The notes under the pieces: generated by a model
Told to the model about the DNA's origin: nothing
Databases searched by the model: none
Seen by the model: the letters and a program-made list of their open reading frames with translations, nothing else
DNA from: Ipomoea triloba
Lineage: Eukaryota > Streptophyta > Magnoliopsida > Solanales > Convolvulaceae
Reading direction: 5' to 3'
DNA length: 64,000 nt
Assembly: GCF_003576645.1 (NCBI RefSeq)
Contig: NC_044923.1
Coordinates: forward strand, 8,741,491 to 8,805,490
Part shown: positions 1 through 10,581 of the stretch, piece after piece
Layout of the letters: every line of letters starts with the position of its first letter
How positions within the stretch are numbered: the first letter of the stretch is position 1
Program-made: the position numbers and the translations under genes

Positions 1-599
1 TATAGTTGCTATACGAGGATTTGCATTGGATAAATTTCGCTTTGTGACCTGAGAGTATCCCAATAGAGACTTTGGGGTGGTTTTTGAGGAAATGTAATCC
101 TATTTGGGAGGGAGAGAAGGAGAAGAGAGTAATTTAGTTCTTTGCAGAAAGACTTGAGAATATCCTCAATTTAGTTCTTGTCAGATATGTGGACGCTACC
201 AAATTAGTGAAACTGCTCCCTGGTATGCATAATGCACATCAGGAGCGCCCAACCTGGCGGATGGATTCACACGCCCTTTCATTTGCAGTTTTTTTTCTTC
301 TCCTTCTTTTTCTTTTCTCTCTCTCATGTTCTCTCCCCTAGTCACCTATGTAAAAAACTCTTTAAAATCCATGCCTATTGAGAATGCTCTAACCGAGGTA
401 AACCAAGATTGATCATAGTTGACAGCTTAAACCAAGAAGGTCAATAAGTCGCTCTTATTAGACCATAATTAAACTTGTAACATTGTGGTTATCAAGTCGA
501 CATACAGCGTATCCAACTTAATTAATTGGAATTGCCCATTTTTAAAAGGATTATATAAATCAAGTTAGCATAACGATTATTGTGATTTTGTGATTTCAG
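1..599. other. Non-coding flank / probable expansin intron 1
   Basis: No coding exon is recognisable here. The last bases (through the AG at 598-599, preceded by a T-rich tract) form a good splice acceptor for the expansin exon that follows, so at least the right part should be intron 1 of that gene. A pyrimidine-rich stretch lies near 285-330. Exon 1, which should encode a signal peptide and the conserved N-terminal motif of the mature expansin, is not visible and presumably lies left of the window. Confidence 0.5.
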
Positions 600-2009
600 G
601 GGGTGCATGTGGATATGGGAATTTGTTCAGCAATGGGTACGGAGGAGACACGGCTGCTTTGAGCACAGTACTATTCAACAACGGATATGCTTGCGGGCAG
701 TGCTTCCAAATACGGTGCGCTGAATCGCCGTACTGCTACAAAGCCTCGCCTATCGCCACCGTGACCGCAACCAACCTCTGCCCTCCCAACTGGTCGGAGG
801 ACGGCAACAACGGCGGCTGGTGCAACCCACCTCGTACTCACTTCGACATGTCCAAACCCGCCTTTATGAAAATCGCCGACTGGAAGGCCGGCATTGTCCC
901 CGTTATGTTCAGAAGGTAATAATATCTCACCCATTAAAATTTCAAGGGACTAAAATGGTGATTTCTTCATTTTTTAAATTTTGTCAAGTTGATCTTTAAA
1001 ATGTTTAATTGACAAAATTTTAAACGAATTAAATTAGTTGAAATTGAAAACTAGAGACTACATGACCAAAATGATTTTTTTTTAATACAACTGACTCTAT
1101 TAGAGTGTAATGACTTCTAATTAAGCTCAATCTCATGACCTCCTACAAGGGAGATTCACTATATGACATCTGAGCACAATGTGCTTTGTAATTTATAGTG
1201 GTTAAAACTAGTGAATTATATAAGTTTATTGTAGAGTTAATTCTTTTTTTTGGTCCTAGATTTATAGGTGGCTATCCACTTTTAATCCTTTATTATTAGA
1301 ACATCCACATTTGGTCATAGTATTATTGTGACATGACCATTTTTGGTCCTCTATTGACAAAACAGCTTTAAAAGACATTTTGGTTTTTAATTATGGATTT
1401 TTTCAAAAAATAAAATAAAATTAAAAATATTACGGGGACAACTCACATTGTATAAAAATGATCGAAATCCCTCTGTATTTAACGACATTTCAACCATTTT
1501 GTTGACCGATGGCTAAAAATGGTCATGCCACAATAATACTAGGACCAAATGTGAATGTTCCGATAAAAAAAAAAGACTAAAAGTAGATAGCCACCTATAA
1601 ATCTAAGACAAAAAATGGAACTCCTTTATTTTATTCCACAACTACTTAATGAAGTATATATGTTGCATGCTAAAATGTTGGGTTTGGTTGGTGTAGGGTT
1701 CCATGTGCCAGGCATGGAGGTGTGAAATTCAGCATCCAAGGGAACGGGTACTGGCTGTTAGTGTACGTGATGAACGTGGCCGGAGGCGGCGACATCGCCG
1801 GAATGTGGGTGAAGGGAAGCAGGACAGGGTGGATAAGCATGAGCCACAATTGGGGGGCTTCTTACCAAGCATTTGCAGCCCTTGGTGGCCAAACCCTTTC
1901 TTTCAAGCTAACTTCCTACACAACACATGAAACTATTGTAGCCTACAATGTTGCACCATCAAATTGGAATGCTGGAATGACTTACCAGGCCGCCGTCAAC
2001 TTTCATTAA
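600..2009 (+). CDS. EXPA: Alpha-expansin, exons 2 and 3 (5' end missing)
   Basis: Alpha-expansins are secreted wall proteins that loosen cellulose-xyloglucan contacts during acid growth. Two exons are visible: 600-915 (acceptor AG at 598-599, donor GT at 916-917) and 1697-2009 (acceptor AG at 1695-1696, TAA at 2007-2009). They join in frame through an Arg codon and give about 208 residues out of the usual 250-260. Exon 2 holds the GACGYGN start of the GH45-like double-psi barrel, several conserved cysteines, and the HFD triad (in [10 protein letters not shown]). Exon 3 holds VPC, the GW/NW aromatic residues and the NVAPSNW segment of the C-terminal cellulose-binding domain. Wording such as [11 protein letters not shown] and [10 protein letters not shown] recalls the root-hair EXPA7/EXPA18 group, but that subgroup is from memory and unproven. 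Exon 1 (signal peptide) is outside the window. No frame break is seen. Intron 2 (781 bp) carries a SINE and a MITE. Confidence 0.95.
1074..1195 (-). mobile_element. Decayed tRNA-derived SINE in expansin intron 2
   Basis: Read on the minus strand the segment ends in an A-rich tract (the T run at about 1074-1083), preceded by an AATAGAGTCAGTTGTATT tail like the tails of the SINEs at 25.9, 26.1 and 29.2 kb. A degenerate polymerase III B-box (GGTCATGAGATTGAGC, plus-strand 1125-1140) lies upstream. I infer an old truncated SINE of the same family. Confidence 0.5.
1243..1618. mobile_element. Fold-back MITE in expansin intron 2
   Basis: The two ends are long imperfect inverted repeats: the left arm (about 1250-1355, including TAGATTTATAGGTGGCTATC) is mirrored by the right arm (about 1500-1612, including AGATAGCCACCTATAAATCT). 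There is no coding capacity. The target duplication was not resolved because both edges lie in T/A runs. Superfamily unknown. Confidence 0.8.
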
Positions 2010-2326
2010 TGGAGGCCGGCCGGCCGGCGATGAATAATGCCAATTATCCCTTTTGTTGGCTCGCCATCATCTTGTCCACAATCTAGCTCTGTAGAAACCG
2101 ACTGAACTACTTGTGCGGATGTTTACCGTTTTCTTTATTCAGAGTTACGTAGTACAATTATCAGAATCTAAATTTTTACCAAGAATGTCAAATTTAATCT
2201 TATTAGCATTGAGGTGTACTGTTTTTATGATCTTAATTTATGTTGTGTTTGAGTGGAAACACATTTTTTTTTTTGGATTCCTTAAGAAGTGAAAAAAGTG
2301 GAGAGGAGAAAAGTTGAGTCAGTCTC
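2010..2326. other. Expansin 3' UTR and spacer
   Basis: This is the presumed 3' UTR and downstream spacer after the expansin stop. A short GCCGGCCGGCCGG-like palindrome sits just after the stop (about 2014-2027). Nothing else is recognised. Confidence 0.4.
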
Positions 2327-3185
2327 TAATTACAGAAATGGTCTTTCGACTATTGACTTTTATCAATTTTTGTTCTCAATTTTTAATTTGATCAAAGTTA
2401 GTCCCTTAACTATTGATTTTGTATTAATTTTGGTCATTCTGTTAAATCTATGTTAAATAGGTGTTAAAATTGAGGGCAAAAATATAAAATCAAATATTTT
2501 AACCTTTCTTCTTCACTTTGTTTCCCCTCCTCTATCGCAAGATTATATAGGGAAGAATGCGAGTCAATATATTTATTTTTTACATTTTATGTTAGATTGT
2601 TTCAAGTAATCAATTTTTTTTTCTATATTTTTGTTTTGTTTACGACAATGTAATATATACTCCATAATATGTTAATTTTAATACATTATTCTGTGTTAAT
2701 TTTTTACTGTTCTAATTTGCTATTTTTCTGGTTGAAAATTTGATAATCAAAGGAATGGATGAGTTTTAATTTCCAGTAACATTGTAAATTAGAATGTAGA
2801 TCAACAATAATTGACAGCATTGAAATATATTGAACATTTAGCAAATTAAAGGAGATGGAAATTAAATATATTGACCAATTAGCAGAGAAAATGGAAATGA
2901 CCAATTAGCATTGAAATATTTGATAAGAAACGGAGATGGAGAAGAAAGCAAAGGAGAGGAAATATGATGGAGGAGAAACGAATGGGAAAAGAAAAGGCTG
3001 GGATTGATAAAAGGCTCAAATGTTTAGTTTTTATATTTTTGCCTTCAATTTTAACACCTATAGATTTAACAGAAGGACCAAAATTGATACAAAATCAATA
3101 GTTAAGAAACCAACTTTGATCAAATTAAAAGTCAATGACAAAATTTAGTAAAAGTCAATAATCGAAAGACCATTTCTGAAATTAA
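2327..3185. mobile_element. Large fold-back MITE with arms of about 160 bp
   Basis: The left arm (2327-2490) reads ACAGAAATGGTCTTTCGACT and continues with ACTATTGATTTTGTAT. The right arm (3020-3185) is its imperfect reverse complement. The AT-rich middle has no open coding region of note. Long arms on a non-coding core fit a MULE-type or similar non-autonomous DNA element; no target duplication was resolved. Confidence 0.8.
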
Positions 3186-4320
3186 CTCTAAATTAGATTC
3201 TCAACATGATTTTCGTCACTTGTTTTCTATTGGGTCATTTTATAATTTTCTTTTTAATGAATGATTGAGAAACAAGCCTTCAAATTTCTCATCACAGACA
3301 CCAACCAACCAACAAAATTGATCTAAATTTGAAATATTCATTACTTTTACAGTTTACTATTGTGAGGTTAATTTAAATTTGACATATAAATATATTTGCA
3401 ATTCGCTTACCAACTACTATAAGATGTTGGATTGAATTGGTATGTAAATTTAGAATTCCCAAACTACTCATTAAATTCTCCAAGTATCTCATTTAATGGT
3501 CTAAAACCTTCAATCAAAAAAAAAAAAAAAAGCAAAAAACCTTCGTACATGATGTCAAAACATTCCAAATGTATTTGACATACTTTTTGATGTATATATG
3601 TGTCATAAGAAAATCACTTGTTGCATTAAATTTGCAATATATATACGATGTCAAAATTTTCCAATGCTTCTTGGGACGTCAAAAAATGTAAGAGATATCA
3701 AAATACTAGTTTTATACGCGCATTGCGCGAATGGGTTAATGCCCAATGTTTATATTTAAATAAATATTTGAAAGTTTATCAATGCAAAATTATATAAGAG
3801 AAGTTTATACATGGGTAATTGAATGTCGAATTTTTTTTATTTAAATATCTATCTCAAAGTATATGAATTCAAGATAATATAGAAAATTCATTATAATTAT
3901 TACTAAAATAAATATTTGCAACCTTGTAAAATCGATAGTCTAAATATTTGATCTAAAAATAATCGTCTAAATAAATACTACTTTTAATTTGAATTTTTCT
4001 AAGTGTTCTTAATTCTCTTTTGAGTAACATTGTAATTGTCTTAATCTTTACTATTTGTTCTCTTTCTTTTTGTTGGTAGTGTGTCATTTGCAATTCGGTT
4101 ATTGTTGGTAGCATAGATGACAACGTCATGCAATGAGATTATGATATAGGAGCTATGGACTTTCCTTTAGGTGTTCTGCTTGGGGTTCATTTGGTTTAAC
4201 CATTATTGTTGAATGAGTTATTGTGGATAAAGAAATCCCCAGTTTAAGAAAAAAGATTAAATAAATTAATAAAAATTTGAAAATTTAAAATATTATGTAT
4301 TCCAAAGATATTAAAAGGTA
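3186..4320. other. AT-rich spacer without recognisable genes
   Basis: I see only AT-rich sequence with homopolymer runs (for example an A run near 3516-3531). No exon, RNA gene or clear transposon end is recognised. Confidence 0.4.
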
Positions 4321-4321
4321 G

Positions 4322-4950
4322 TTTCTCGCTTCAATTTGCTGGGTAATGAGTTATTTGAGTACTTTCATTGTCAACAAATCCCCCAAGTAGTTAATATGAT
4401 TGGTTTCAAACTATTCTTTTTTATTTTTTTCATAGTATTAAAGAAATACATATGTATCATTTTTTGGTGTAACTACTAATTTATTTAATTCAATAAGAGT
4501 AAAATAAAGTGATTCCGCTTCAATTTGTTGGGTTATTATTTGAGTATTCTCTTTGTCAACCAATTCCGAAATAGTTAATATAATTAGCTTGAAATTATTT
4601 TAATTTTTTTTCATAATATTAATAAAATACTTGGTAAATAAATATATAACATTATTTTGTACTATAACTTTGATATTTAATTACAAGATATTGTAAAAAT
4701 AAGATAATGGACAATGTAATGAATATCAATTGATAAATTTGAATGTAAAGAATCTTTGCATGAGAGAAAATAAAGACAATATAACTAATGAAATTATTTC
4801 TCTTATTTAATTTAATTTTTTGATACTGAATAATTTTTTCAAATAAAGGTATTGTAGACACATAATTCTAAATTAAAGAAATACATATGTATCATATTTG
4901 TTGTAGGTACTAGTTTATTTAATTTAATAAGAGTAAAATAGAGTGAGAAA
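4322..4950. repeat. Diverged direct repeats in spacer
   Basis: A block starting CTTCAATTTG(C/T)TGGGT near 4330 recurs near 4522, and a second block AAAGAAATACATATGTATCAT at about 4440 recurs at about 4874, each followed by a similar TTTATTTAATT(C/T)AATAAGAGTAAAAT segment. This is an interleaved direct duplication of two units, now diverged. Origin unknown. Confidence 0.6.
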
Positions 4951-5050
4951 CTTAATTATGTCAAATTTGATTGAGATGAGGTTCGAACCTAAGACCTTTC
5001 TTATAGAAATTAATTGGTAAGTAAAAAGTTAATAGTTAACGGAAAACTTA
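4951..5050 (-). mobile_element. Possible SINE remnant with B-box
   Basis: GAGGTTCGAACCTAAGACC at about 4979-4998 reads on the minus strand as GGTCTTAGGTTCGAACCTC, a good polymerase III B-box of the type found in plant SINEs. No A-box or tail was identified, so this is tentative. Confidence 0.3.
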
Positions 5051-5399
5051 ACGGATAATCATAAAAGTAAGGTTAAATTAGGTAATCTCTATTAATAATA
5101 TTAATCTGAATTATCTTAACCATCTATTTGATTAAATAATTCATCTGAACCATCCATTTGATTAAATAATTTGACCGCCATTTTTTCTACCAATTTTAGA
5201 CCTAACTCTCTTTGACTTTTATTAGTATAGTAGATAATATATCTAAACATAATTTGAGAGAAGAAGAATTGAAACGTAAGGAAGACTTTACAATGTTTAT
5301 TACTTTTTCATGATAATATAAAATGTCTAGTAGTACATGCTATTTATAGTAAAAGAAAAATTAAAATTGTGAATTTCTAACCACGCACATATACACCCA

Positions 5400-5641
5400 T
5401 CACTTCGATCACTAACAATCACCTCACTCACCCATCACTACCACACTAATTGTTGACTTGGCTTAGTTATAATAATAATATTATTATTATTATAACATTA
5501 TCTCTCTTAAACCAAGTCGAAAATTTAACCATTTCAATTGTACTCTTCAATTTGAGAAATGATTTTTGTCTTCAACGACTTTGTAAAGATATCTGCAACT
5601 TGACATTTACTCGAGCAATACTCAATGTTAATTTTATTTTG
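5400..5641 (-). mobile_element. Ty1-copia 3' fragment (RNase H end)
   Basis: On the minus strand at about 5540-5610 the translation reads VADIFTKSLK, the hallmark tail of copia RNase H (family consensus (V/L)ADIFTK(P/A)L). Further 3' (lower coordinates) it runs into AT-rich sequence that may be the old LTR. The fragment is broken at its other end by the MITE insertion at 5642. It is a relic with no intact frame beyond the motif. Confidence 0.7.
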
Positions 5642-6447
5642 GAGCAAATTGCCATTTTAGTCTACTGACTATACACGACTTTCAAAACTGTTAATTCCAT
5701 ACCATAACTATTCAATTTTTATCAATTTTGGTCACTCCGGCCAAATTGCTGGCCAAATTCGCCGGAAAGTCCTAAACCCTAAAATAATGAGGGGTATTTT
5801 AGGAATTTCACACCTCTTCCTTCTTCTCCGGCGATGTTCCACTGTTCTCCGGCGAGGTTCCATTTTTTTCGGCGAGGTTCCTGGGCTTTCTTCATTTTTT
5901 CCGGCGACCGCTGCTTCCGAAGAAGAAGCTTAGAAGCTTTGCCCACCTTCCCTGCGTCACCTGCATCAAATAGGTATTGTGCATTTCTGCCCAAACTTGG
6001 AAGCAAAGAAACACAATATAGATTCAGTACAGAGTGGAAGCAAGGAAACACAATATTGCCCAAACTGTACAAGCTTGAGTGGGTAATGCGTATAGAGTGG
6101 AAACAATGAAATATATACTCACTACCCACTATAGTGGAAACAATGGAAACAAAATATTTGCATAGATGATAGTGCATCGGTTACGGCCGAAGAAGCTTCC
6201 GAAGAAGAAGCTTACAGCTGCCGCCGGAGGAGCAGAACGAAATTTGACCGGAGAAGAAGACCAGAGAGGTGAAATTACTAAAATACCCTTCATTATTTTA
6301 GGGTTTAGGACTTTCCGGCGAATTTGGCCGGAATGACCAAAATTGATAAAAATTGAATAGTTATGGTATGAAATTAACAGTTTTGAAAGTCGTGGACTGC
6401 AATTAACAAGATCCCTATAGTCAGTGGACTAAAATGACAATTTGCTC
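5642..6447. mobile_element. MULE-like MITE with 10-bp target duplication
   Basis: The ends are perfect inverted repeats for the first ten bases (GAGCAAATTG...CAATTTGCTC), and the inverted arms extend about 180 bp with divergence. The element is flanked by TTTTATTTTG on both sides (5632-5641 and 6448-6457). A 9-10-bp duplication and long arms are typical of Mutator-like non-autonomous elements. The core is GC-rich with repeated TCTCCGGCG-type motifs and apparently open frames on both strands that I regard as chance. It sits inside a copia fragment. Confidence 0.85.
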
Positions 6448-6457
6448 TTTTATTTTG

Positions 6458-6505
6458 TAAAGATTTTTGTCTTCAACGACTTTGTAAAGATATCTGCAAC
6501 ATCTC
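6458..6505 (-). repeat. Second copy of the copia RNase H tail fragment
   Basis: A 39-bp stretch (6462-6500) beginning GATTTTTGTCTTCAACGACT is identical to 5561-5599 and encodes the same copia VADIFTK-type tail on the minus strand. The two copies lie on either side of the MITE, so a local direct duplication of the copia fragment existed before or arose with the insertion. Confidence 0.75.
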
Positions 6506-6872
6506 CTGACCAACTGGTCGCCATCTCCACTGGAGACGGCGACCAACTGGTCGCCATCTCCACTGGAGACGGCGACCAACTGGTCGCCATTTCCGCGGCC
6601 GGAGAATGCGACCAGCCTTCTCCGGCCGGATGTGACCGGCGGCGGTGACGTGATCGGCGCCGGTTGTTGATTTTTTGATTTGGTCGCCGGAATGTGGTCG
6701 GAGGTGCGCCGAAAATATATTTGACCTGCTATTACAGGTCATAAATAAGTTCAGGGGTTTATTTGCTCCAAAATAACAAGTTTGGGGGCCTAATTGAAAC
6801 TTTTTGAAGTTGAAGGGTCTAATTGCACAATGAGGTATAATTTGAGGATCTATTTGACCCTTATCCCTTTTT
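6506..6872. mobile_element. One arm of a further MITE, with a 32-bp tandem repeat
   Basis: The right part (6740-6872) resembles the arms of the other fold-back elements in this region in style (alternating phrases such as GGGCCTAATTG, GGGTCTAATTGCAC, GATCTATTTGACC). Its left part contains a tandem repeat of about 32 bp (GGCGACCAACTGGTCGCCAT...) present about two and a half times at 6510-6595; each unit holds the palindrome GGCGACCAACTGGTCGCC. No matching left arm was found. Confidence 0.5.
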
Positions 6873-7193
6873 TGAAAGAATTCTTTGACATTAATTAAGG
6901 CTTTTTTTTTTTTTGAAAAGCATAATTGTAGTTATTCACGTGACTTACGACGACCCAAATTCTTTGACATTCATTTTTTGAAAGAATTCTTTGACATTCA
7001 TTGGAGGGATTTTTTTGGGGGAAATAACTAATTCACTAATCATAAAACAAACGTTTACAACAAAGATTGATGGAATGATAAGCCATTCTTTACAATCTTA
7101 CATAGAAACAACTTTACTAGCTAAGCTACAGAAAACTTGATTCGTTGACTATTTCACAAATTGGAAGCTGATGCAAAAAAAAAAAAAAAAAAA

Positions 7194-7735
7194 AAAGGAA
7201 AATGGTCAAACCCCTATACATTATAAGAAAAGTGTAATTAGGTTCCCAAACTTTAAAAAAGTTCAACTAAACGCATAAACTTATTATTTTGATTCATTCA
7301 GATCCAATAGCCGGTCATCTACAGGTAATACCCGGTCGCCGGTCGCCTTCTTCCTAAGTCGAAGAAGGCAACCAATGTCGCCTCCTTTTCAGTTGAAGGA
7401 GACCATGGTCGCTGGAGGAGGATGAGACCAAGTGTTGCCTCCGCCTCCAGGAAGAAGGCAACCAGTTGCCTTCTTTAACTGAGGAAGAAGGTGATACCAG
7501 CGTCTATTTTTATTTATTTATTTATTTTTACTGTTCAGGATAACGCTCAACAATTGGTGATGGCGGTTAACGATGGTATAGTTATCGATAACCTATTGGT
7601 TACTTACTAAGTGGACTTGTTTGATTGATTTTATGAAATTGAAGTACTTAATTGCACATTTTTAAAGTTTAAGGACTTAATTGCACTTTCGTATAATATT
7701 TAGAGGTGTATTTGACTATTTTTCAAAAAAAAAAA
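7194..7735. mobile_element. Fold-back MITE between two poly-A runs
   Basis: The left arm (7199-7275, AATGGTCAAACCCCTATACA...) is mirrored by the right arm (7625-7725, ...TGTATTTGACTATTTT). The core has GC-rich GGTCGCC motifs. Long A runs lie on the left (about 7176-7197) and right (about 7726-7744) edges. Non-coding. Confidence 0.75.
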
Positions 7736-7839
7736 AAAAAAAAAATTCTTTAGACGTTTAGACTTTAGAACACAATTATGGAATAAGGCAATTTTGATTA
7801 AAAAAAACATAAATAAGGAAAAAATAACTTTCAAATTCA

Positions 7840-8180
7840 GTATTTGTAGCTGACACATCTTGTACTTGTAGTTAACAATTTTTGTACCGTTAAATAAATT
7901 TTAGGCACATCATAGGGTAATTACAAATACATAACACGATAACTATAGACACATAAACTGTTAAGTGCATGTACAAAATATGTTAAATGCCGACCTATAA
8001 CATGCTAACCAACATCTTATGTGTTTGCAGTTAACATATTTTGTACTAGCAGTTAACAATTTATGTGTATGTAGTTACCATATTATGTGTTTGTAATTAC
8101 CATATCAATTGTCTTCAATTTGTTTATAGGCACAAAAATTATTAATTGTGGACATATAATTTTTAAACCGAGCTTTACAA
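7840..8180. repeat. Degenerate minisatellite (about 33-bp unit)
   Basis: Phrases of the form TATGTGTTTG(C/T)AGTTA(A/C)CATATT recur at roughly 33-bp spacing, with inverted versions at the left end. It is a weakly conserved tandem array with no gene content. Confidence 0.5.
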
Positions 8181-8256
8181 TGTAATATAAACCCTAGTCC
8201 ATGGTAAAACAATTGATGGAATAAGTTACATGCCACTATATATTAGTAGTCAACGT

Positions 8257-8510
8257 ATACACTCATTCTGTCTTATTTTATACGCATGAATAAGCCTGAT
8301 AAGATTAACAAGACTTAAATATAGTTATTTATAATTCAATCTTTTATAATATTAAATTTAATATTTGTATATAAAATATTTAAATTTATTTATTTAGAAA
8401 TTATATCAATAATATTATTTGATATAAAATTAAATAATAAAATTTATATACTTGAGTTTACCATGCAAGATGGAAATAATACAATTTGCCTGGTAATCTC
8501 ATAATATATT
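8257..8510. mobile_element. Diverged MITE, family also at 9.1 and 12.4 kb
   Basis: It starts near CTGTCTTATTTTATACGCATG and contains the phrase ATTTAGAAATTATAT(C/T)AA(T/A)A that also occurs near 9170-9230 and 12510-12570 in a similar order. The three segments look like old copies of one non-coding element; ends are not clear. Confidence 0.35.
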
Positions 8511-8521
8511 ACAGAGTAATA

Positions 8522-10382
8522 TTATCTGAAATTTTGCTGTTGTGGGCCAAATTGAATGGGCTCATTGGTTCCAAGAGGCCCAAAAGGACCACGCGATGAA
8601 TAAGACGACGCCGTCCAAGGAATGGAAGTTGTGGAGGGAAAGCAACAGTTACACGTGTCGTGACACGGCTGTGGTATTTCCCAGTTGCTTAGCAAACTTG
8701 TCTTCTCTGTGTGGGCCCCAACCCCGCCTGATGAGCCGCCATCAGCGGCGATGGACGGCTGAGGAGGTGGAGGAGGAGAGGCGGCTTCCTTGAGTGGGCC
8801 CCAGCACTCTACCCTGTTGAACTCTTGGATGATGGAGTGGAAGTAAACCCAAACCAGGGAATCTTGGAGCTCTGGGTGATTCTTCAACAGGTTCCCATCT
8901 CCATGGACAAAAGCCTTCAGAACCTGAGAACACATCAAAAAACCTTTCAGATTTTGCCCAGGTTCTGATTCTGATACCAGTCGTTAGGATCAAACGTTCA
9001 TCACTACACCAAACATTATAATTAAAAGCGCAACTTTAATTTATTTCCTTATAGATTGTCAGCACATTTTAAAGAAATAAAGTGCTGGACTTGACTTTTC
9101 ACGGCCTAATAATCTCTTAATTATTTATTGTTGGATTTATCTCATCTCGTTTTCCAAGATGTATTAGTATATAAAATTTATATATTTAAAAATTACATTA
9201 AAATACTGTTAAATATAAAAAATTAAATTTAAAAATAAATAGAAAAAGATTTGTTAGTTTGACTAGTAAATTTCACAGGTAAAATGAAGAGAGAGTAATT
9301 TTTTTTTATATTAATATTAAATTAAATATTACAAAAAGTATATATACTCAGAAATTTATATTACCACAGGGAGTTCTTTGCAGAAGATGTAGAATCGAAG
9401 TTTAGCACACAAGTTAAGCAAGAAATGGCCCCCACTGATGTGGCAATGAACATGAAGTGACATTTTCCCTTTCACTTTCTTCCACTCTGCGACCACTTCA
9501 TCTCTCTGCAGCCTATTATACCATCCCTGCAACTGCAAACAAACAATGTTAGACAAGAAATATTGTTATTAGGTAATTCACTATGTAAAAAAACCATAAC
9601 TCACGGACGTGCAATTTTATTTTCTTATATACTCTCACAACATTTTGGAAAAGGAAATGCTAGACTTGGCTTTTCACCAGTATTGACCTAATAATCCCCC
9701 AGCTACTACATTTTCTAGAGTTACGATGCTGTATTTGGCCCTTCATTAGTCTCGATCAACACAATAATCCCCTAGCCAGCGACCATAAATTTGAGAGTTA
9801 GGGTGCTGAATTTGGGCCTTCGTCAACCTTGGCCCAACAATCCCCTAACGATCACATTTTTTAGAGACAAGGTGTTGGACTAGGCTTGGTTTAAAATCCC
9901 CTTAACTAACAATTGCTGAACTTGACTCTTTACCGGCCTTCGCCCAACAAATATTCACTGATGTGAAGTTGGGGAGTTGATGAGATTACCTGGGAACTGT
10001 TAATGGTTTGAGAGATGGCCAGAGTGATCTTAGAGGTGATATCACTGTGTGTAAGAGTGTAAGTTCTAGGGAGTTTCCCAGGGTGCTTCTCCTCATCAAC
10101 TCCCAGAAACAGAACCTTCAGCTTCGATGCTTCAAATATTGATGGCCCAAACAGCCTTGCCACCTAAACACCAACAAAAAAAAAAATTATACCCATTATT
10201 TCTTCCACAAACCCATAACAGTATTTCATTAAAAACACAAAATTAAAGAAGAAGAAATTTACAGGGACAACAACTGAGCGGTTCTTTCTCGATCTTTCTC
10301 TGAACACAAACTGAGATCCTTTCTTCTCAGGAGCTATTATTGGCTTTGTTGGAAGCAAGAGAGAAGCCCCCAAAGTCCCCAT
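8522..10382 (-). CDS. SGR: STAY-GREEN magnesium dechelatase, complete
   Basis: STAY-GREEN removes Mg from chlorophyll a to give pheophytin a, the committed step of chlorophyll breakdown in senescing chloroplasts, and destabilises light-harvesting complexes. Four phase-0 exons are read on the minus strand: 10382-10263, 10163-9990, 9532-9365 and 8923-8522, all with GT/AG borders, giving 287 residues. Residues 1-40 look like a basic, Ser/Lys/Arg-rich chloroplast transit peptide. The core starts at ARLFGPSIFEASKLKV and includes HPGKLPRTYTLTHSDITSK, GWYNRLQRDEVVAEW and LHVHCHISGGHFLL. The C-terminus has the cysteine-rich signature CHDTCNCCFPSTTSIP (Cys 241, 245, 247, 248), which separates true SGR from SGR-like proteins lacking it. 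Length is slightly above the usual 260-280, partly from a poly-Pro tract near residue 205. No break is seen, so it is likely functional. Introns 2 and 3 carry degenerate repeats. Confidence 0.97.
8924..9364. other. SGR intron 3 with MITE-like sequence
   Basis: Intron of the STAY-GREEN gene. Positions about 9104-9292 resemble the 8.26-kb and 12.4-kb repeats (phrases AAAATTTATATATTTAAAAATTACATTAAAA and GTTTGACTAGTAAA). Positions 9070-9115 carry one unit of the ACTTGACTTTTCACGGCCTAATAATC phrase that is repeated in intron 2. Confidence 0.4.
9590..9960. repeat. Degenerate repeats of about 85 bp in SGR intron 2
   Basis: Three to four units share the order 'GGTGCTG-A-TTGG-CTT(T/C)-CCTT-GCCCAACAATCCCCTA', with visible cores at 9660-9702, 9730-9772, 9800-9848 and 9868-9950. 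A related unit lies in intron 3. The array accounts for most of the intron. Confidence 0.6.
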
Positions 10383-10574
10383 TGATCTCCCTCAAAACTC
10401 ACAATTATTCTTCAAAGAAGATGAACCTTAGATATGAAAGTGCAAAGAAATCTAGCATGAAAATTAAACACAGTAGATCGAGCTGGAGAAGTATTATAAG
10501 AAGCAGGAAAGAAGGAAATGAAGACTTTTTGCTGCAGTTTGGTCTGTAATCTTCTTTTTTTCTAAGTGTTAGGG

Positions 10575-10581
10575 TTATATA
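10575..10581 (-). promoter_or_regulatory. Candidate TATA box of SGR
   Basis: On the minus strand the sequence reads AAAAGTATATAACC, with TATATAA about 195 bp upstream of the start codon. If used, it predicts a 5' UTR of about 160 bp. This is a position and motif match only. Confidence 0.4.

Noticed and set aside
671..934. Open frame on the minus strand opposite expansin exon 2
   Set aside because: It mirrors a well-supported exon with correct splice sites and family motifs; GC-rich exon sequence often leaves an open antisense frame.
5779..6177. 132-residue and 91-residue open frames within the 5.6-6.4-kb MITE
   Set aside because: They lie wholly in a fold-back element and overlap on opposite strands; no domain or membrane pattern of a real protein was seen.
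8542..8793. Plus-strand frame opposite the last SGR exon
   Set aside because: Antisense of the STAY-GREEN C-terminus; the minus-strand reading has the Cys-rich signature and valid introns.
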